NCBI GenBank assembly: GCA_001054945.1
Contig: JVKJ01000001.1
Coordinates: forward strand, 62,001 to 126,000
Source: Corynebacterium falsenii
GTDB taxonomy: Bacteria; Actinomycetota; Actinomycetes; Mycobacteriales; Mycobacteriaceae
DNA length: 64,000 bases
Direction: 5' to 3'
Shown: piece after piece, positions 17,061 through 28,590 of the stretch
Position numbering within the stretch: position 1 is the first letter of the stretch
Layout of the letters: the number at the start of each line of letters is the position of its first letter
Translations under genes and position numbers: made by a program
The notes under the pieces: model-generated
Databases searched by the model: none
What the model saw: only the letters and a program-made list of their open reading frames with translations
What the model was told of the DNA's origin: nothing

Positions 17061-17332
17061 GGGGAAGAGTCTACGTTTGCCCTGGAGCTTCTACGTTCAC
17101 CGTTGAATAGGGCAGTCCGGCATGGGCGCCGTGGGGTTCGCGCGGCAATGTTCGACGTTTTGGTTTCTCGCAGGCCAGCGGGTAAGGTTCTTCCTTGTGT
17201 TTATGCTCAGCGCATTTACGCAGGTTTGTCGCATCCGCGGCTATTCTCTTCGCCGAATTTCGGCGGGAGACGCGGGAGGTGCTGCGAATGATTTCGCTGA
17301 GTTCAAGTGTCGACTAAGAAAGGAGCGCCCGA

Positions 17333-17455
17333 ATGAAGGTCCGTAAGTCCCTTCGGTCGCTGAAGAACAAGCCGGGCGCTCAGGTTGTGCGTCGTCACGG
17401 CAAGGTCTACGTGATCAACAAGAAGGATCCACGTTTCAAGGCTCGTCAGGGCTAA
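17333..17455 (+). CDS. rpmJ: 50S ribosomal protein L36, zinc-free type
   Basis: A 40-residue protein, [21 protein letters not shown]...[10 protein letters not shown], matching the L36 form that lacks the zinc-binding CxxC...H set (the C-minus, YkgO-like type). AAAGGAG stands about seven bases before the ATG. It is a single-gene unit ended by strong hairpins. The C-minus paralogue is often Zur-regulated, but I found no clear Zur palindrome upstream. Confidence 0.93.
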   Translation: MKVRKSLRSLKNKPGAQVVRRHGKVYVINKKDPRFKARQG

Positions 17456-17465
17456 GAATCTTGTC

Positions 17466-17533
17466 GCGAGCCCGCTTGGGGCTCGCACGTCAGAAGCCAC
17501 GGTCCCGTTTTGGGGCTGTGGCTTTTCTTTTTG
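17466..17533 (+). terminator. Double hairpin terminator after rpmJ
   Basis: The first hairpin is gcgagccc / gggctcgc (17466-17486). The second has arms agccac and gtggct with further pairing inside (17494-17524), and is followed by TTTCTTTTTG. Confidence 0.85.
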
Positions 17534-17731
17534 CATGCCTTCTCTTATGACATGCCTTGGCCGCTTAAGGCCCAGCTAGACCGAGGGTCACGCGGCTCCG
17601 ACTTTGTAGCTGGTGACCTCAGCATCCCCGCACCTGGCTCTTAATGCACGTCGTGAAATTACATGCCTGTGGTTAGGGGGAGTAGATGTAGTGGTGCTGA
17701 GATTTTCCACCTGCGAATACCGTCCATGTAA

Positions 17732-17779
17732 CTACTACATGTTGTGATTTACAGCAATATGCACCCCCAAATATTGTGT
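17732..17779 (+). promoter_or_regulatory. Two tandem NrdR-type boxes upstream of nrdHIE
   Basis: Compared with the known NrdR consensus ACACWATATWTWGTGT, the 16-mer at 17764-17779 (cccccaaatattgtgt) agrees at 12 positions and that at 17732-17747 (ctactacatgttgtga) at 11. Their starts are 32 bases apart, about three helical turns, as expected for cooperative NrdR binding. They lie 150-200 bases before nrdH. Matches were counted by eye. The rest of 17534-17928 shows no gene. Confidence 0.6.
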
Positions 17780-17928
17780 CTCTTCGTGTTGTCTTACATG
17801 GATGTCATGTGTAGTCTCGAGGAAGTCAATCACCCCGCAAGATCGTGCGGGAGACACACCATTCGCCACATTCTCGGCACTACTGCTGGGTCTAATTCAT
17901 CGCTACAACTCGCCGGAGGACGACTGCC

Positions 17929-18159
17929 ATGATCACCGTGTACACCAAGCCAGCCTGCGTACAGTGCAATGCCACCAAGAAGGCCCTCGATAAGGCTGGT
18001 TTGGACTACGAGCTGGTGGACATCAGCCTCGATGACGACGCACGGGACTACGTCATGGCCCTCGGTCACCTTCAGGCCCCTGTGGTCGTCGCTGGGGAGG
18101 ACCACTGGTCAGGCTTCCGCCCGGATCGCATTCGCGGTCTCGCCGCAGCCGCTGCATAA
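17929..18159 (+). CDS. nrdH: NrdH glutaredoxin-like redoxin
   Basis: Small electron donor for the class Ib ribonucleotide reductase. The 76 residues begin MITVYTKPACVQCNATKKAL, with the redox pair Cys10-Val-Gln-Cys13, and contain the APVV cis-Pro loop and the WSGFRPDRI ending typical of NrdH. GGAGGACGACTGCC precedes the ATG. It heads the nrdH-nrdI-nrdE unit behind the probable NrdR boxes. Confidence 0.96.
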   Translation: MITVYTKPACVQCNATKKALDKAGLDYELVDISLDDDARDYVMALGHLQAPVVVAGEDHWSGFRPDRIRGLAAAAA

Positions 18160-18264
18160 CCCCCTCAAGCCTCGCCTCCGCGTCGCCGCGGTGTCATCCG
18201 TCCGCCTAAAGGCGTGTGTGACATAAGCAGCGCACGGCAACGTAAACGCCTAAGGAAAGCGCCG

Positions 18265-18717
18265 ATGCTTATTACGTATTTTTCCTCGACGACGGAAAAC
18301 ACCCACCGATTCGTTCGGAAGCTGGAATTCCCAGCTCAGCGGATCCCCCTTCGGCGGAGGGATGAGTTTTTAAGAGTTAATCAGCCCCACGTGCTGATTG
18401 TTCCCACTTACGGTGGGGGAGCGGGGATGACGGGGGATTTCTCCCGCCCCGTGCCGAAGCAAGTCATCCAATTCCTCAATGATCCACACAACCGCGGACT
18501 TCTTCGCGGTGTGATTGCTTCGGGCAACATCAACTTCGGGTCGGATTTTGCCACTGCTGGTCCGATCATCGCCGCGAAATGCGGCGTCCCATTTCTTTAT
18601 CGCTTCGAACTGATGGGCACCGAGGAGGACGTGAGACGCGTCCGGGAAGGGCTGATTTCGTTCGAACAAGACCTCCGTTCAGAGCAACGGTGGGACCCTG
18701 TTGACCTCCCCGCCTAG
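18265..18717 (+). CDS. nrdI: NrdI flavodoxin-like protein
   Basis: Flavoprotein that supplies the oxidant for assembling the dimanganese-tyrosyl radical cofactor of NrdF. The 150 residues start [17 protein letters not shown], with the phosphate-binding SSTTENT loop, and include PTYGGG and the [11 protein letters not shown] loop near the flavin. ATG 18265 is chosen because of AAGGAAAG directly upstream; an earlier in-frame start has no support. nrdE begins 58 bases downstream. Confidence 0.95.
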   Translation: MLITYFSSTTENTHRFVRKLEFPAQRIPLRRRDEFLRVNQPHVLIVPTYGGGAGMTGDFSRPVPKQVIQFLNDPHNRGLLRGVIASGNINFGSDFATAGPIIAAKCGVPFLYRFELMGTEEDVRRVREGLISFEQDLRSEQRWDPVDLPA

Positions 18718-18775
18718 GGTGAGGGATGACAAGCAGGACAACAATAAACGAACACAACGACTTACAGGAGACCTC

Positions 18776-20938
18776 GTGACTGGCGCTGAGCTGGGAAAAA
18801 ACGTCGCAGAACCGGTAAAAAGCAGCGAACAGCTGGACTTCCACGCGCTCAACGCGATGCTCAACCTCTATGACAAGGATGGCAACATCCAGTTCGACAA
18901 GGATCGCGAGGCAGCCAATCAGTTCTTCCTGCAACACGTTAACCAGAACACGGTCTTCTTCCACGACCTGGAAGAAAAGATCAATTACCTGGTCGATAAC
19001 AACTACTACGATCCGGAGATCCTCGGGAAGTATGATTTTCCGTTCGTAAAGAGCCTGTTCAAGCGAGCATATGAGAAGAAGTTCCGGTTCCAGTCCTTCC
19101 TAGGTGCGTACAAATACTACACCTCGTACACGTTGAAGACCTTCGACGGACGCCGATACTTGGAGCGTTTCGAGGATCGCGTGTGCATGGTGGCATTGGG
19201 GCTCGCCGATGGCGACCACACCCTGGCGGAACAGCTCGTTGACGAGATCATCGACGGGCGCTTCCAGCCAGCCACGCCGACCTTCTTGAACATCGGCAAG
19301 GCTCAGCGCGGCGAGCCCGTGTCCTGCTTCCTGCTGCGCGTGGAAGACAACATGGAATCCATCGGCCGTTCCATTAATTCCGCCCTGCAATTGTCTAAGC
19401 GCGGGGGAGGGGTGGCCTTGCTGCTGTCCAATATCCGCGAGGCGGGGGCGCCGATTAAGCGCATCGAGAATCAGTCTTCCGGTGTGATCCCCGTGATGAA
19501 GCTGCTGGAGGATTCTTTCAGTTACGCGAACCAGCTGGGTGCACGACAGGGCGCCGGCGCGGTTTATCTCAGTGCGCACCACCCAGATATCCTGCGATTC
19601 CTCGATACGAAGCGTGAGAACGCCGACGAAAAGATCCGTATCAAGACGCTGTCGCTGGGCGTGGTCATCCCCGACGTGACCTTTGAGTTGGCCAAGCGAA
19701 ACGACGACATGTATCTGTTCTCCCCTTACGATGTGGAGCGCATCTACGGCAAGCCGTTCGCTGATGTTTCAGTCACCGAGCACTACGACGAAATGGTCGA
19801 GGATCCAAGGATCCGCAAGCAGAAGATCGGTGCCCGCCAGTTCTTCCAGACCTTGGCGGAGATCCAGTTCGAGTCCGGCTATCCGTACATCATGTTCGAG
19901 GACACGGTGAACCGGGCTAACCCGATCGCCGGTCGGATCACGCACTCGAATCTGTGCTCCGAGATTCTGCAGGTCTCCACCCCATCTGTGTTCAATGCGG
20001 ACTTGACCTATGAGAAGGTCGGCGACGACATCTCATGCAACCTGGGTTCCCTGAACATTGCGAAGGCTATGGACTCGCAGGACTTCTCCCAGACCATCGA
20101 AACAGCCATTCGCGGGCTCACCGCGGTATCTGATCAGACCAGCATTGATTCTGTGCCGTCGGTGCGCCAGGGCAACGCGCACTCGCATGCGATTGGCCTG
20201 GGGCAGATGAACCTTCACGGATTCCTGGGCCGCGAGCACATCCACTACGGATCCGAGGAGGCACTGGACTTCACCAATGCCTACTTCGCTGCGGTGATGT
20301 ATGAGTGCCTGAAGGCTTCGAACACCATCGCGCGGGAGCGAGGGGAGAAATTCTACGACTTCGAGAACTCGGAGTACGCCTCCGGGGAGTTCTTCGACCG
20401 CTATGACCCGCAAGAGTTTGCTCCGAAGACTGAGCGTGTAAAGGAACTGTTCGAGAACTCTTCGATTCACACGCCAACTGCTGATGATTGGGCTGAGCTG
20501 AAGAGTGGCGTCCAAAAGGACGGTCTCTACAACCGGAACCTGCAGGCGATTCCTCCCACAGGATCCATCAGCTACATCAACAACTCCACCTCCTCGATCC
20601 ATCCGATCGCGTCGAAGATTGAGATCCGCAAGGAGGGGAAGATTGGGCGCGTGTACTACCCAGCGCCGTACATGACCAACGAGAACCTGGACTACTACCG
20701 GGATGCCTACGAGGTCGGGTACGAAAAGATCATCGACACCTACGCGGTGGCGACGAAGTACGTGGATCAAGGGCTGTCGCTGACCCTGTTCTTCAAGGAT
20801 ACGGCGACCACACGCGACATTAACCGCGCGCAAATTTATGCCTGGCGCAAGGGGATCAAGACGATCTACTACATTCGCCTGCGCCAGACAGCCCTCACAG
20901 GAACCGAGGTTGAGGGCTGCGTGAGCTGCATGCTCTAA
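18776..20938 (+). CDS. nrdE: Class Ib ribonucleoside-diphosphate reductase, alpha subunit
   Basis: Catalytic subunit that reduces ribonucleoside diphosphates to deoxy forms. The 720-residue protein contains [23 protein letters not shown] with the active-site Cys, the finger loop ...EILQVSTPS...SCNLGSLNI, and the shuttle pair CVSCML at the extreme end. It lacks the N-terminal ATP cone, as expected for class Ib. GTG 18776 follows AGGAG at good spacing; the upstream part of the open frame overlaps nrdI and is not needed. The small subunit nrdF is separated from it by the oppositely oriented ferritin gene. Confidence 0.96.
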   Translation: MTGAELGKNVAEPVKSSEQLDFHALNAMLNLYDKDGNIQFDKDREAANQFFLQHVNQNTVFFHDLEEKINYLVDNNYYDPEILGKYDFPFVKSLFKRAYEKKFRFQSFLGAYKYYTSYTLKTFDGRRYLERFEDRVCMVALGLADGDHTLAEQLVDEIIDGRFQPATPTFLNIGKAQRGEPVSCFLLRVEDNMESIGRSINSALQLSKRGGGVALLLSNIREAGAPIKRIENQSSGVIPVMKLLEDSFSYANQLGARQGAGAVYLSAHHPDILRFLDTKRENADEKIRIKTLSLGVVIPDVTFELAKRNDDMYLFSPYDVERIYGKPFADVSVTEHYDEMVEDPRIRKQKIGARQFFQTLAEIQFESGYPYIMFEDTVNRANPIAGRITHSNLCSEILQVSTPSVFNADLTYEKVGDDISCNLGSLNIAKAMDSQDFSQTIETAIRGLTAVSDQTSIDSVPSVRQGNAHSHAIGLGQMNLHGFLGREHIHYGSEEALDFTNAYFAAVMYECLKASNTIARERGEKFYDFENSEYASGEFFDRYDPQEFAPKTERVKELFENSSIHTPTADDWAELKSGVQKDGLYNRNLQAIPPTGSISYINNSTSSIHPIASKIEIRKEGKIGRVYYPAPYMTNENLDYYRDAYEVGYEKIIDTYAVATKYVDQGLSLTLFFKDTATTRDINRAQIYAWRKGIKTIYYIRLRQTALTGTEVEGCVSCML

Positions 20939-20986
20939 GGCTTAGAGCGGCTCGGTGCGGCTTCGGCGCTGTATAGCGCGCAGAGG

Positions 20987-21475
20987 CTAGCGCTGAGCCA
21001 GCTCGGCATCGATGCGCAGCAGGCCGGAACCGCTGTCTCCAGCCAACTTGATGCGGTCGAGGATCTCGGAGACGGTGGACTCCTCCTCGATCTGCTCGGA
21101 GAGGAACCAGTTCAGCAGGGGGCGGGAATCGATGTCCTCAACCTCGGAAGCGATCTTGTCCAGGTTGCGGATCATGTCAGAGATCTTCTTCTCGTGAGAC
21201 AGGGACAGCTCGAATGCGTCCTGCGGGGTGGCAATCTTCACGCTCTCCATGTCGATGTTTTCGATGTCCACCCGAGCCTCGCGATCGAGGAGATGCTGGG
21301 CGAACTTCTGAGCGTGGACGCGCTCTTCGCCTGCCTGCTTGAGCATCCAGTCCCGCATGCCAGGGAAGGACAGTCGATCCAGCTCGTAGGCCAGCTGGGT
21401 GTACAGCAATGCTGCGTGGTGTTCGGCGGTCACTTGTTCATTGAGTGCTTTTTGGTACTTCTCGTTAATGCTCAT
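20987..21475 (-). CDS. ftn: Ferritin
   Basis: Iron-storage protein forming a 24-subunit shell. The 162 residues are a four-helix bundle. The ferroxidase ligands line up with E. coli FtnA: Glu18 (TAEHHAA), Tyr25, Glu51 and His54 (GEERVHAQ), and the later EQIEEE. No heme-binding Met of the bacterioferritin type is obvious. It lies between nrdE (convergent) and nrdF (divergent), the same arrangement known in Corynebacterium glutamicum. Iron regulation is likely, but no convincing DtxR box was seen in the 21476-21671 gap. Confidence 0.94.
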   Translation of the reverse strand: MSINEKYQKALNEQVTAEHHAALLYTQLAYELDRLSFPGMRDWMLKQAGEERVHAQKFAQHLLDREARVDIENIDMESVKIATPQDAFELSLSHEKKISDMIRNLDKIASEVEDIDSRPLLNWFLSEQIEEESTVSEILDRIKLAGDSGSGLLRIDAELAQR

Positions 21476-21656
21476 GCTTCCGAAGCCTAGAGAAAGCTGA
21501 GTCGGCTCGCTAGCATTGCAAGGCTTTCCTTAGTTTATTTGTGCAGCTCAGAATTGGTTTGGATCAGTGGCTGGGGTGGGAACCAAGGGCCGGAGGGAGC
21601 TGGGTAGGGTGGGGGACGTGATGGCCCGCAGGACCCTGCGGGCCACGGTGAAATGA

Positions 21657-22667
<1,011 letters not shown>

Positions 22668-22973
22668 CACCCAGGCAGCTTTCGGCAGTCAATTCCCCGC
22701 AGAAATTTGTGGGGAATCCTGTACGGAAGCTGGCACCCCCAAAAACGTGGTGTGGGAGCCTCGCCGAAATCTGCCGGCTATTTAAATCTGCCATCAAGGG
22801 CTAAGATAGCCATGACCCGACTTGTGCCCAGATCAACGAACTCTGTTGAAGAGATCGAGACGACCTAGATGTGGGCCCAACGGTCTGATGAAACTTTTGG
22901 GTGACATCAGGCGAATTCCAAGGATTCCTCCAAGGAAGCGCCCAATGATCACCGCGTAGTCAGGAGGAAAATA
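22668..22973. other. Intergenic region between nrdF and ctaD with a hairpin
   Basis: A hairpin with arms attccccgca and tgtggggaat (22692-22717, one G-U pair) follows nrdF and may end its transcript, although the downstream U-tract is poor. The rest should hold the ctaD promoter and a leader of unknown function; AGGAGG stands just before the ctaD start. Confidence 0.55.
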
Positions 22974-24671
22974 ATGACCGCAGTAGCGCCCAGGGAAGAC
23001 CACACGGTCGTTCCCACACGGCCTGCTCCTTTCGGCAAGCCTGCCACCGGCAGCTTGGCCTGGAAGATGCTGACGACGACCGACCACAAGCTGCTCGGCA
23101 TCATGTACCTGATGATGTCGTTCACCTTCTTCTTGATCGGTGGCCTGATGGCACTGCTGATCCGCTTGGAGCTCTTCCACCCGGGTATGCAGTTCCTGTC
23201 CCCAGAGCAGTTCAACCAGCTGTTCACAATGCACGGCACCATCATGTTGCTGCTGTATGGCTCCCCGATGGTGTTCGGCTTCGCTAACTACGTGATGCCG
23301 CTCCAGATCGGTGCTCCAGACGTGGCGTTCCCCCGTCTGAACGCCTTCGGTTTCTGGCTGACCACCGCCGGTGGCGTCATCATGCTGACCGGCTTCATCA
23401 CCCCAGGTGGTGCAGCTGACTTCGGCTGGACCATGTACCAGCCACTGGCAGACGCCGTGCACTCCCCAGGTGTCGGTTCTGATCTCTGGATCCTCGGCGT
23501 GGGCGTCGGCGGTGTGGGCACCATCGCCTCGGCGGTCAACATGATCACGACCATCCTGTGCCTCCGCGCACCAGGTATGACGATGTTCCGCATGCCGATC
23601 TTCACCTGGAACATCCTGGTGACCTCCCTGCTGGTCCTCCTGATCTTCCCGTTGCTGACCGCTGCCGCCCTGGGCGTGCTCTACGACCGCAAGCTGGGTG
23701 GCCACATCTACGACACCGCTAACGGCGGCGCCATCCTGTGGCAGCACCTCTTCTGGTTCTTCGGTCACCCTGAGGTGTACGTCCTGGCACTGCCATTCTT
23801 CGGCATCGTGTCCGAGATCTACCCAGTGTTCTCCCGCAAGCCAATGTTCGGCTACGTCGGCCTGGTCTTCGCGACCCTGTCCATCGCTGCACTGTCCATG
23901 GCTGTGTGGGCCCACCACATGTTCGTGACCGGCGCGGTGCTGCTCCCGTTCTTCGCCTTCATGACGTTCCTCATTGCCGTGCCAACCGGAATGAAGTTCT
24001 TCAACTGGCTCGGCACCATGTGGGGCGGTCGAATCACCTTCGAGACTCCGATGCTCTTCGCTATCGGCTTCTTCGCTACCTTCTTGTTCGGTGGCCTGAC
24101 CGGCGTCATGCTGGCATCCCCAGCCCTGGACTTCCACGTCTCCGATACCTACTTCGTGGTGGCTCACTTCCACTACACCCTGTTCGGTACCGTGGCCTTC
24201 GCATCCTTCGCTGGTATCTACTTCTGGTTCCCGAAGATGACCGGCCGCATGATGGACGAGCGTCTGGGCAAGATCCACTTCTGGCTCACCTTCGTGGGCT
24301 TCCACACCACGTTCCTGATCCAGCACTGGGTTGGTAACAAGGGCATGCCACGCCGCTACGCGGACTACCTGCCAACCGATGGTTTCACCATCTACAACCA
24401 GGTCTCCACGATCGGTGCTTGCATCCTGGCGATCTCCACGATCCCATTCCTGTGGAACGTCTTTAAGTCTTCCCGCTACGGCGAGGTTGTCACCGTGGAT
24501 GATCCATGGGGCTACGGCAACTCCCTGGAGTGGGCAACGTCCTGCCCGCCGCCACGCCACAACTTCGACTCCATGCCACGTATCCGCTCCGAGCGCCCAG
24601 CGTTCGAGCTGCACTACCCGCACATGGTTAAGAAGATGCGCGACGATGCGCACGTTGGCCCTCACTTCTAA
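22974..24671 (+). CDS. ctaD: Cytochrome c oxidase subunit I (aa3 type)
   Basis: Catalytic membrane subunit of the terminal oxidase. It has 565 residues and about twelve helices. All metal ligands are visible: the low-spin heme His in FTMHGTIML, CuB ligands in [14 protein letters not shown] (with the cross-linked Tyr) and in WAHHMFVTG, and the heme a3 and second heme a ligands in [11 protein letters not shown]. The K-channel region ...[15 protein letters not shown]... is typical. AGGAGGAAAATA precedes ATG 22974. As is usual in corynebacteria, ctaD stands alone, away from the other oxidase genes. A strong terminator follows. Confidence 0.97.
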   Translation: MTAVAPREDHTVVPTRPAPFGKPATGSLAWKMLTTTDHKLLGIMYLMMSFTFFLIGGLMALLIRLELFHPGMQFLSPEQFNQLFTMHGTIMLLLYGSPMVFGFANYVMPLQIGAPDVAFPRLNAFGFWLTTAGGVIMLTGFITPGGAADFGWTMYQPLADAVHSPGVGSDLWILGVGVGGVGTIASAVNMITTILCLRAPGMTMFRMPIFTWNILVTSLLVLLIFPLLTAAALGVLYDRKLGGHIYDTANGGAILWQHLFWFFGHPEVYVLALPFFGIVSEIYPVFSRKPMFGYVGLVFATLSIAALSMAVWAHHMFVTGAVLLPFFAFMTFLIAVPTGMKFFNWLGTMWGGRITFETPMLFAIGFFATFLFGGLTGVMLASPALDFHVSDTYFVVAHFHYTLFGTVAFASFAGIYFWFPKMTGRMMDERLGKIHFWLTFVGFHTTFLIQHWVGNKGMPRRYADYLPTDGFTIYNQVSTIGACILAISTIPFLWNVFKSSRYGEVVTVDDPWGYGNSLEWATSCPPPRHNFDSMPRIRSERPAFELHYPHMVKKMRDDAHVGPHF

Positions 24672-24692
24672 ATAGTCAGAGCCGACATTTTC

Positions 24693-24728
24693 GCCCCACC
24701 CTAACTACGCAGGGTGGGGCTTTTTTCT
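24693..24728 (+). terminator. Terminator after ctaD
   Basis: Stem gccccaccct (24693-24702) with agggtggggc (24711-24720), then TTTTTTCTGT. A textbook Rho-independent stop. Confidence 0.93.
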
Positions 24729-24825
24729 GTCCCACAATGGCAATGCACCCCCGGGCATGATGAAGCGCGGACACGGAGCGGGAGGCCAGCGAGCTCACAT
24801 CGCACCCCCGTCGGAGACCAACCAC

Positions 24826-26181
24826 GTGCCGTGGAACAATGTCCCTGTGACCAACAACACCCACACCACCCCGGCCTCGACCATCCCAGCTTCCACCGCG
24901 CCCGCATCCACACCTGAGGCGACAACAGACCTTGCCCAATCGCTCCCCGCTGGATTCGTTCCCGCCATTGTGACGGTGACTGGCAAAGACCGCCGGGGAG
25001 TGTCTGCCGCGTTCTTTCGCGTGCTCGCGGATTCCCAAGTTCACCTGCTGGATATCGAGCAGTCTGTTTTTCGCTCCAACCTCGCTCTCGCGGCACTGGT
25101 TGGCGTCCCCAAACAGCGGGTGGACCCCCTGAAGAGCGAGCTGACCGAGGCCCTCTCCGAACACGATATGACCGTGAGCGTCTCGATCGATGACCACCTG
25201 GAACCTTCGCGTCCCAGTTCAACCCACGTCCTGGTGGTTCTTGGGCGCCCCGTCACCGCGGAACACATCTCCCACATCGGGCGCACCCTCGCGGACCACG
25301 GCGCAAACATCGACACGATCCGCGGGATCGCCGACTACCCGGTGACCGGGATGGAATTGAACATCACGGTCGCCGATCCCCACCCGGGTGGGGGAACCCA
25401 GCTGCGAGCGGCCCTCGCGGAACTGACCGGGCGCATCGGGGTGGATATTGCCATCGACCGCGCGGGGTTGTCTCGCCGATCGAAGCGGCTGATCTGCTTC
25501 GACGTGGATTCCACCCTGATCCAGAACGAGGTCATAGAAATGCTTGCCGCGTATGCAGGGCGAGAGGACGAGGTCGCCGCCGTCACTGAGCGCGCGATGC
25601 GTGGGGAGCTGGACTTTTCCGAATCGCTGCACGAAAGGGTCAAGGCCCTTGAGGGGTTGGACGCCAGCGTGGTGGACCGTGTCGCCGACAACGTGCAGCT
25701 GACGGCGGGGGCGCGAACGACCATTCGCACTCTGAAGCGCCTGGGATATAAGACTGGGGTGGTCTCTGGCGGGTTCATTCAGGTCATTGAGCCCATTGCT
25801 CGCGAGTTGGGGCTGGATTTTGCGCGGGCAAACACCCTGGAGATCCGCGACGGCAAGCTCACCGGTCGGGTGATCGGCCCAGTAATCGACCGGCGCGCGA
25901 AGGCGGAAAGTCTGAAGGAATTCGCGTGGTCGAATGGAATTCAGCTCCACCACACGGTCGCCGTCGGTGATGGGGCTAACGACATCGACATGCTCTCCAC
26001 TGCTGGGCTGGGGATCGCGTTCTGCGCGAAGCCCGCTCTGCGGGAGGTCGCGGACGCTGCCGTGCAGGAGCCGTTTTTGGATCAGGTGCTGTTCTTGCTG
26101 GGGATCGCCCGTCATGAGATCGAGAGCGCGGATGTTCGGGACGGGACGTACCGGAGGGTGCCATTGGGGGATCAGGAATGA
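24826..26181 (+). CDS. serB: Phosphoserine phosphatase with N-terminal ACT domains
   Basis: Last step of serine synthesis. Two ACT-like regulatory domains (VPAIVTVTGKDRRGVSAAFF and THVLVVLGRPVTAEHI) precede a HAD phosphatase. Its motifs are FDVDSTLIQNE (nucleophile Asp), VSGGFIQ (motif II), a Lys in RRAKAESL, and VGDGANDIDML (motif IV). The start is uncertain: GTG 24826 has CGGAG at 24812-24816; GTG 24847 and ATG 24757 are in the same frame. The first 35 residues are a Thr/Pro/Ala-rich tail. The stop overlaps the ATGA start of the next gene, so the two are translationally coupled. Confidence 0.93.
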   Translation: MPWNNVPVTNNTHTTPASTIPASTAPASTPEATTDLAQSLPAGFVPAIVTVTGKDRRGVSAAFFRVLADSQVHLLDIEQSVFRSNLALAALVGVPKQRVDPLKSELTEALSEHDMTVSVSIDDHLEPSRPSSTHVLVVLGRPVTAEHISHIGRTLADHGANIDTIRGIADYPVTGMELNITVADPHPGGGTQLRAALAELTGRIGVDIAIDRAGLSRRSKRLICFDVDSTLIQNEVIEMLAAYAGREDEVAAVTERAMRGELDFSESLHERVKALEGLDASVVDRVADNVQLTAGARTTIRTLKRLGYKTGVVSGGFIQVIEPIARELGLDFARANTLEIRDGKLTGRVIGPVIDRRAKAESLKEFAWSNGIQLHHTVAVGDGANDIDMLSTAGLGIAFCAKPALREVADAAVQEPFLDQVLFLLGIARHEIESADVRDGTYRRVPLGDQE

Positions 26182-27071
26182 TGCGCGCCGAATCCACAGA
26201 ACCGGACCCGGGCGACGCGGGGTCTAACGGAGTGAAACTGGAGGGAGCGGAGTCGGTCGACAACCGCGTTGCTCGCGCTCATGAACACCTCCGACGCGTG
26301 ATTGGTCACCGCGGCAGCGAAGATCCCGATGACCCCAGCACCGTGTGGGCCATGCCCATCGTGCTGCATATTCCCAAGACCGGAGTCGCGCCTCGCCAGA
26401 ACCTCCTTGAGGATGCTGCCCGAGCGTGCGCACTGGTATGCCTGGACCCGCGGGCAGGCGAAAATGGCACGTGGGCGCAATCCCTTAGAGGCTGGTATGG
26501 GGCACGAATCCGAAAGGTCGCGCGCCGCGCGCGGGGAGCGAAGTGGGAGGCCGCCCAGGACCTCGATGGGCCGCAGACACTCCATGGGGTCAAAATTGGG
26601 GACGCCATCGCCTACACTCCGTGCCCCACGATCGACACCCCGCCGGTGATCAACCGGTTGCAAATTCAAGGCACGGATGTCCCACTGTCGACCCCAGAGG
26701 CCGTGCGTCCCGGTGTGCCGGTCATCTACGTCGATGCTGGACTGGGCATGACCGTCGGTAAAGCTGCCGCGCAGGTGGGGCATGGTTCGATGCTGCTGGC
26801 TGCCCTGCAGAGCCCGGAATGGGCGCAGCGTTGGCAGGCCGCCGGCTGCCCGTTGCAGGTGCGGGAGGTGGACCGACAACACTTTGCTGAGCTCCGTGCA
26901 CGCGTGGAGGCTCAGCCAGACGCGGTGCTGGAGGGATCCGTGACCTACACTCCGGAGCTGCAGGGCCGGCCGCTGTCGCTCATCGTGCGCGACGCGGGGT
27001 TCAGCGAGATCCCCGCAGATAGCGCGACGGTTATCGCTGTTTCAGCTCCCGACGAAGGATCTTGCCTGTAG
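26178..27071 (+). CDS. PTH2-type peptidyl-tRNA hydrolase-like protein
   Basis: A 297-residue protein whose C-terminal half carries VIYVDAGLGMTVGKAAAQVG followed by HGSMLL, the core of the archaeal/eukaryotic-type peptidyl-tRNA hydrolase fold (Lys, Gln and His of the K-AAQ-H motif). The N-terminal half is less conserved and may form a duplicated fold. The housekeeping PTH1 enzyme is a different protein, so the real role of this actinobacterial type is unclear. It overlaps serB at its start and the convergent acyl-CoA ligase by 41 bases at its end. Confidence 0.75.
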   Translation: MMRAESTEPDPGDAGSNGVKLEGAESVDNRVARAHEHLRRVIGHRGSEDPDDPSTVWAMPIVLHIPKTGVAPRQNLLEDAARACALVCLDPRAGENGTWAQSLRGWYGARIRKVARRARGAKWEAAQDLDGPQTLHGVKIGDAIAYTPCPTIDTPPVINRLQIQGTDVPLSTPEAVRPGVPVIYVDAGLGMTVGKAAAQVGHGSMLLAALQSPEWAQRWQAAGCPLQVREVDRQHFAELRARVEAQPDAVLEGSVTYTPELQGRPLSLIVRDAGFSEIPADSATVIAVSAPDEGSCL

Positions 27072-28590
27072 CGGATTTCGGAATTGCGGAGATGAATTCC
27101 ACTTCACGCACTTTCTTGTACGGGGCGATGCGCTCGGCGATGAAATCCATGATGTCCTTTTCCGAGAGTGCAGCTCCCGAAGTAGGGACGACAAAAGCCT
27201 TGGGGATTTCCTCGCCGTCACGAATGACTCCCACTACGCCCACATCATCAACGTTGGGGTGAGTGAGTAGTAGGGATTCCAGCTCGGCCGGCGGGACCTG
27301 GTAGCCCTTGTATTTGATCAATTCTTTCAATCGGTCGACGATGAACACGTGCCCTTCGGGGTCCATCTCCGCAATGTCGCCGGTGCGGAGCCACCCATCT
27401 CCAGGAAGGGCGAGGGCGGTCTCTTCGGGACGGTTGAGGTAGCCCTTCATGATCTGTGGCCCGCGCACCCACAGTTCGCCCAGATCACTGCGCCCCTGCC
27501 GGGGGAGAGGGATCTCTTCACCGGTCTCCGTGTCGACGAGTTTGAACTCGGTGTTCGCCACCACCTCGCCGATCGAACCCCGATCCACGTGCGGATCCTG
27601 ATTGGCATGCGTCATCGGGCTGGTCTCAGTCATGCCATAGCCCTGCTGAACCGGAACTCGCAAGCGCTCCTCCACGGCGTGGGCCAGCTCCGTGTCCAGC
27701 GTGGCAGCGCCTGAAAAGAAGGCGCGGAGGGAAGAAAGGTCTGCTTCTGCCACCGCCGGGTGCTTCGCGAGCAACACGGCAATGGGCGGCGCGATGAAGC
27801 TGAAGCTCACATTGTGGTCCTGATGAGCACGGAGGAATTCCGCTATATCGAACTTCGGCGCAGTCACTAGGCAGCCTCGTTGAGCAAGCGTGACATTTGC
27901 CAGGGCGGTCAAGCCATAAATATGGAAGAACGGCAGCACACCGTAGACCGTGTCCTCTTTCAGAACCAAGTCCCGCGCTTGAGCTTGCCTCACGTTGGCC
28001 ACGAGATTCCGATGTGTCAGCTGCACTCCCTTGGGGAGGCCGGTGGTTCCAGAGGAGTAAGGGAGGGCGGCCACATGGGTTGCGGCATCGAACTCCACTT
28101 CAGGGGCAGCGTGCCCCTCCGAGAGCAAAGAGCGTAGGCCGTTTGGACCGTCGAGATGAACCACCTGCTTCTCGCCCAATCCAGTTTCCGCGGCTGCGTG
28201 AGCTGCCCCTTCACCCAATGCTTGAAGGGTCAACAGCAGCGTCGCATGAGAATCCTTGAGCTGCTCGGCGATGGCCGATGGCGTCGCGAGTGAGGAGATC
28301 GGGGACAGCACCCCACCGATCTTCCACGTCGCGTGGGCGGCCACGACGAACGCGAGGGAATTGACGCAGTGGAGAGCGACGACATCGCCCACGCCAACCC
28401 CGCGGGCGTGCAGAGCCCCCGCCGCCGCATGGATGTGATCTCGCAGTTCCGCATACGTCGTTTCCACCCCGGTCGCGGTGTCCACGATGGCGACCCGCGA
28501 CTCGTCTTCGGGGGAAAGGTTGCCAATGACCCCTTCGTAGAGGCCGATATCGGGGATCTCGATGGGCGGGCAGGGGCTGGAGATGGGCAC
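27031..28590 (-). CDS. AMP-forming acyl-CoA / 4-coumarate:CoA ligase family protein
   Basis: Adenylate-forming enzyme activating a carboxylic acid to its CoA thioester. The 519 residues contain the ATP loop LPYSSGTTGLPKGV, the HxxP-like FFHIYGLTAL, QQGYGMTETSP (A5 motif), DGWLRTGDIAEM (A7), DRLKELIKYKGYQVPPAELE (A8), and the catalytic Lys in PKSATGKILRREL (A10). Order and spacing resemble 4-coumarate:CoA ligases, though corynebacterial members may take fatty or aromatic acids. It is transcribed alone on the minus strand, convergent with the PTH2-like gene. Confidence 0.88.
   Translation of the reverse strand: MPISSPCPPIEIPDIGLYEGVIGNLSPEDESRVAIVDTATGVETTYAELRDHIHAAAGALHARGVGVGDVVALHCVNSLAFVVAAHATWKIGGVLSPISSLATPSAIAEQLKDSHATLLLTLQALGEGAAHAAAETGLGEKQVVHLDGPNGLRSLLSEGHAAPEVEFDAATHVAALPYSSGTTGLPKGVQLTHRNLVANVRQAQARDLVLKEDTVYGVLPFFHIYGLTALANVTLAQRGCLVTAPKFDIAEFLRAHQDHNVSFSFIAPPIAVLLAKHPAVAEADLSSLRAFFSGAATLDTELAHAVEERLRVPVQQGYGMTETSPMTHANQDPHVDRGSIGEVVANTEFKLVDTETGEEIPLPRQGRSDLGELWVRGPQIMKGYLNRPEETALALPGDGWLRTGDIAEMDPEGHVFIVDRLKELIKYKGYQVPPAELESLLLTHPNVDDVGVVGVIRDGEEIPKAFVVPTSGAALSEKDIMDFIAERIAPYKKVREVEFISAIPKSATGKILRRELKQR

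Noticed and set aside
17100-17332. A Zur operator upstream of the zinc-free L36 gene
   Set aside because: No A/T-rich palindrome of the Zur type was found in the gap between nadE and rpmJ.
22833-24665. A 610-codon open frame on the minus strand opposite ctaD, with further long antisense frames inside ctaD
   Set aside because: ctaD is unmistakable in the plus frame. The antisense product is low-complexity, rich in His, Glu and Gly, and is what strong codon bias produces on the opposite strand.
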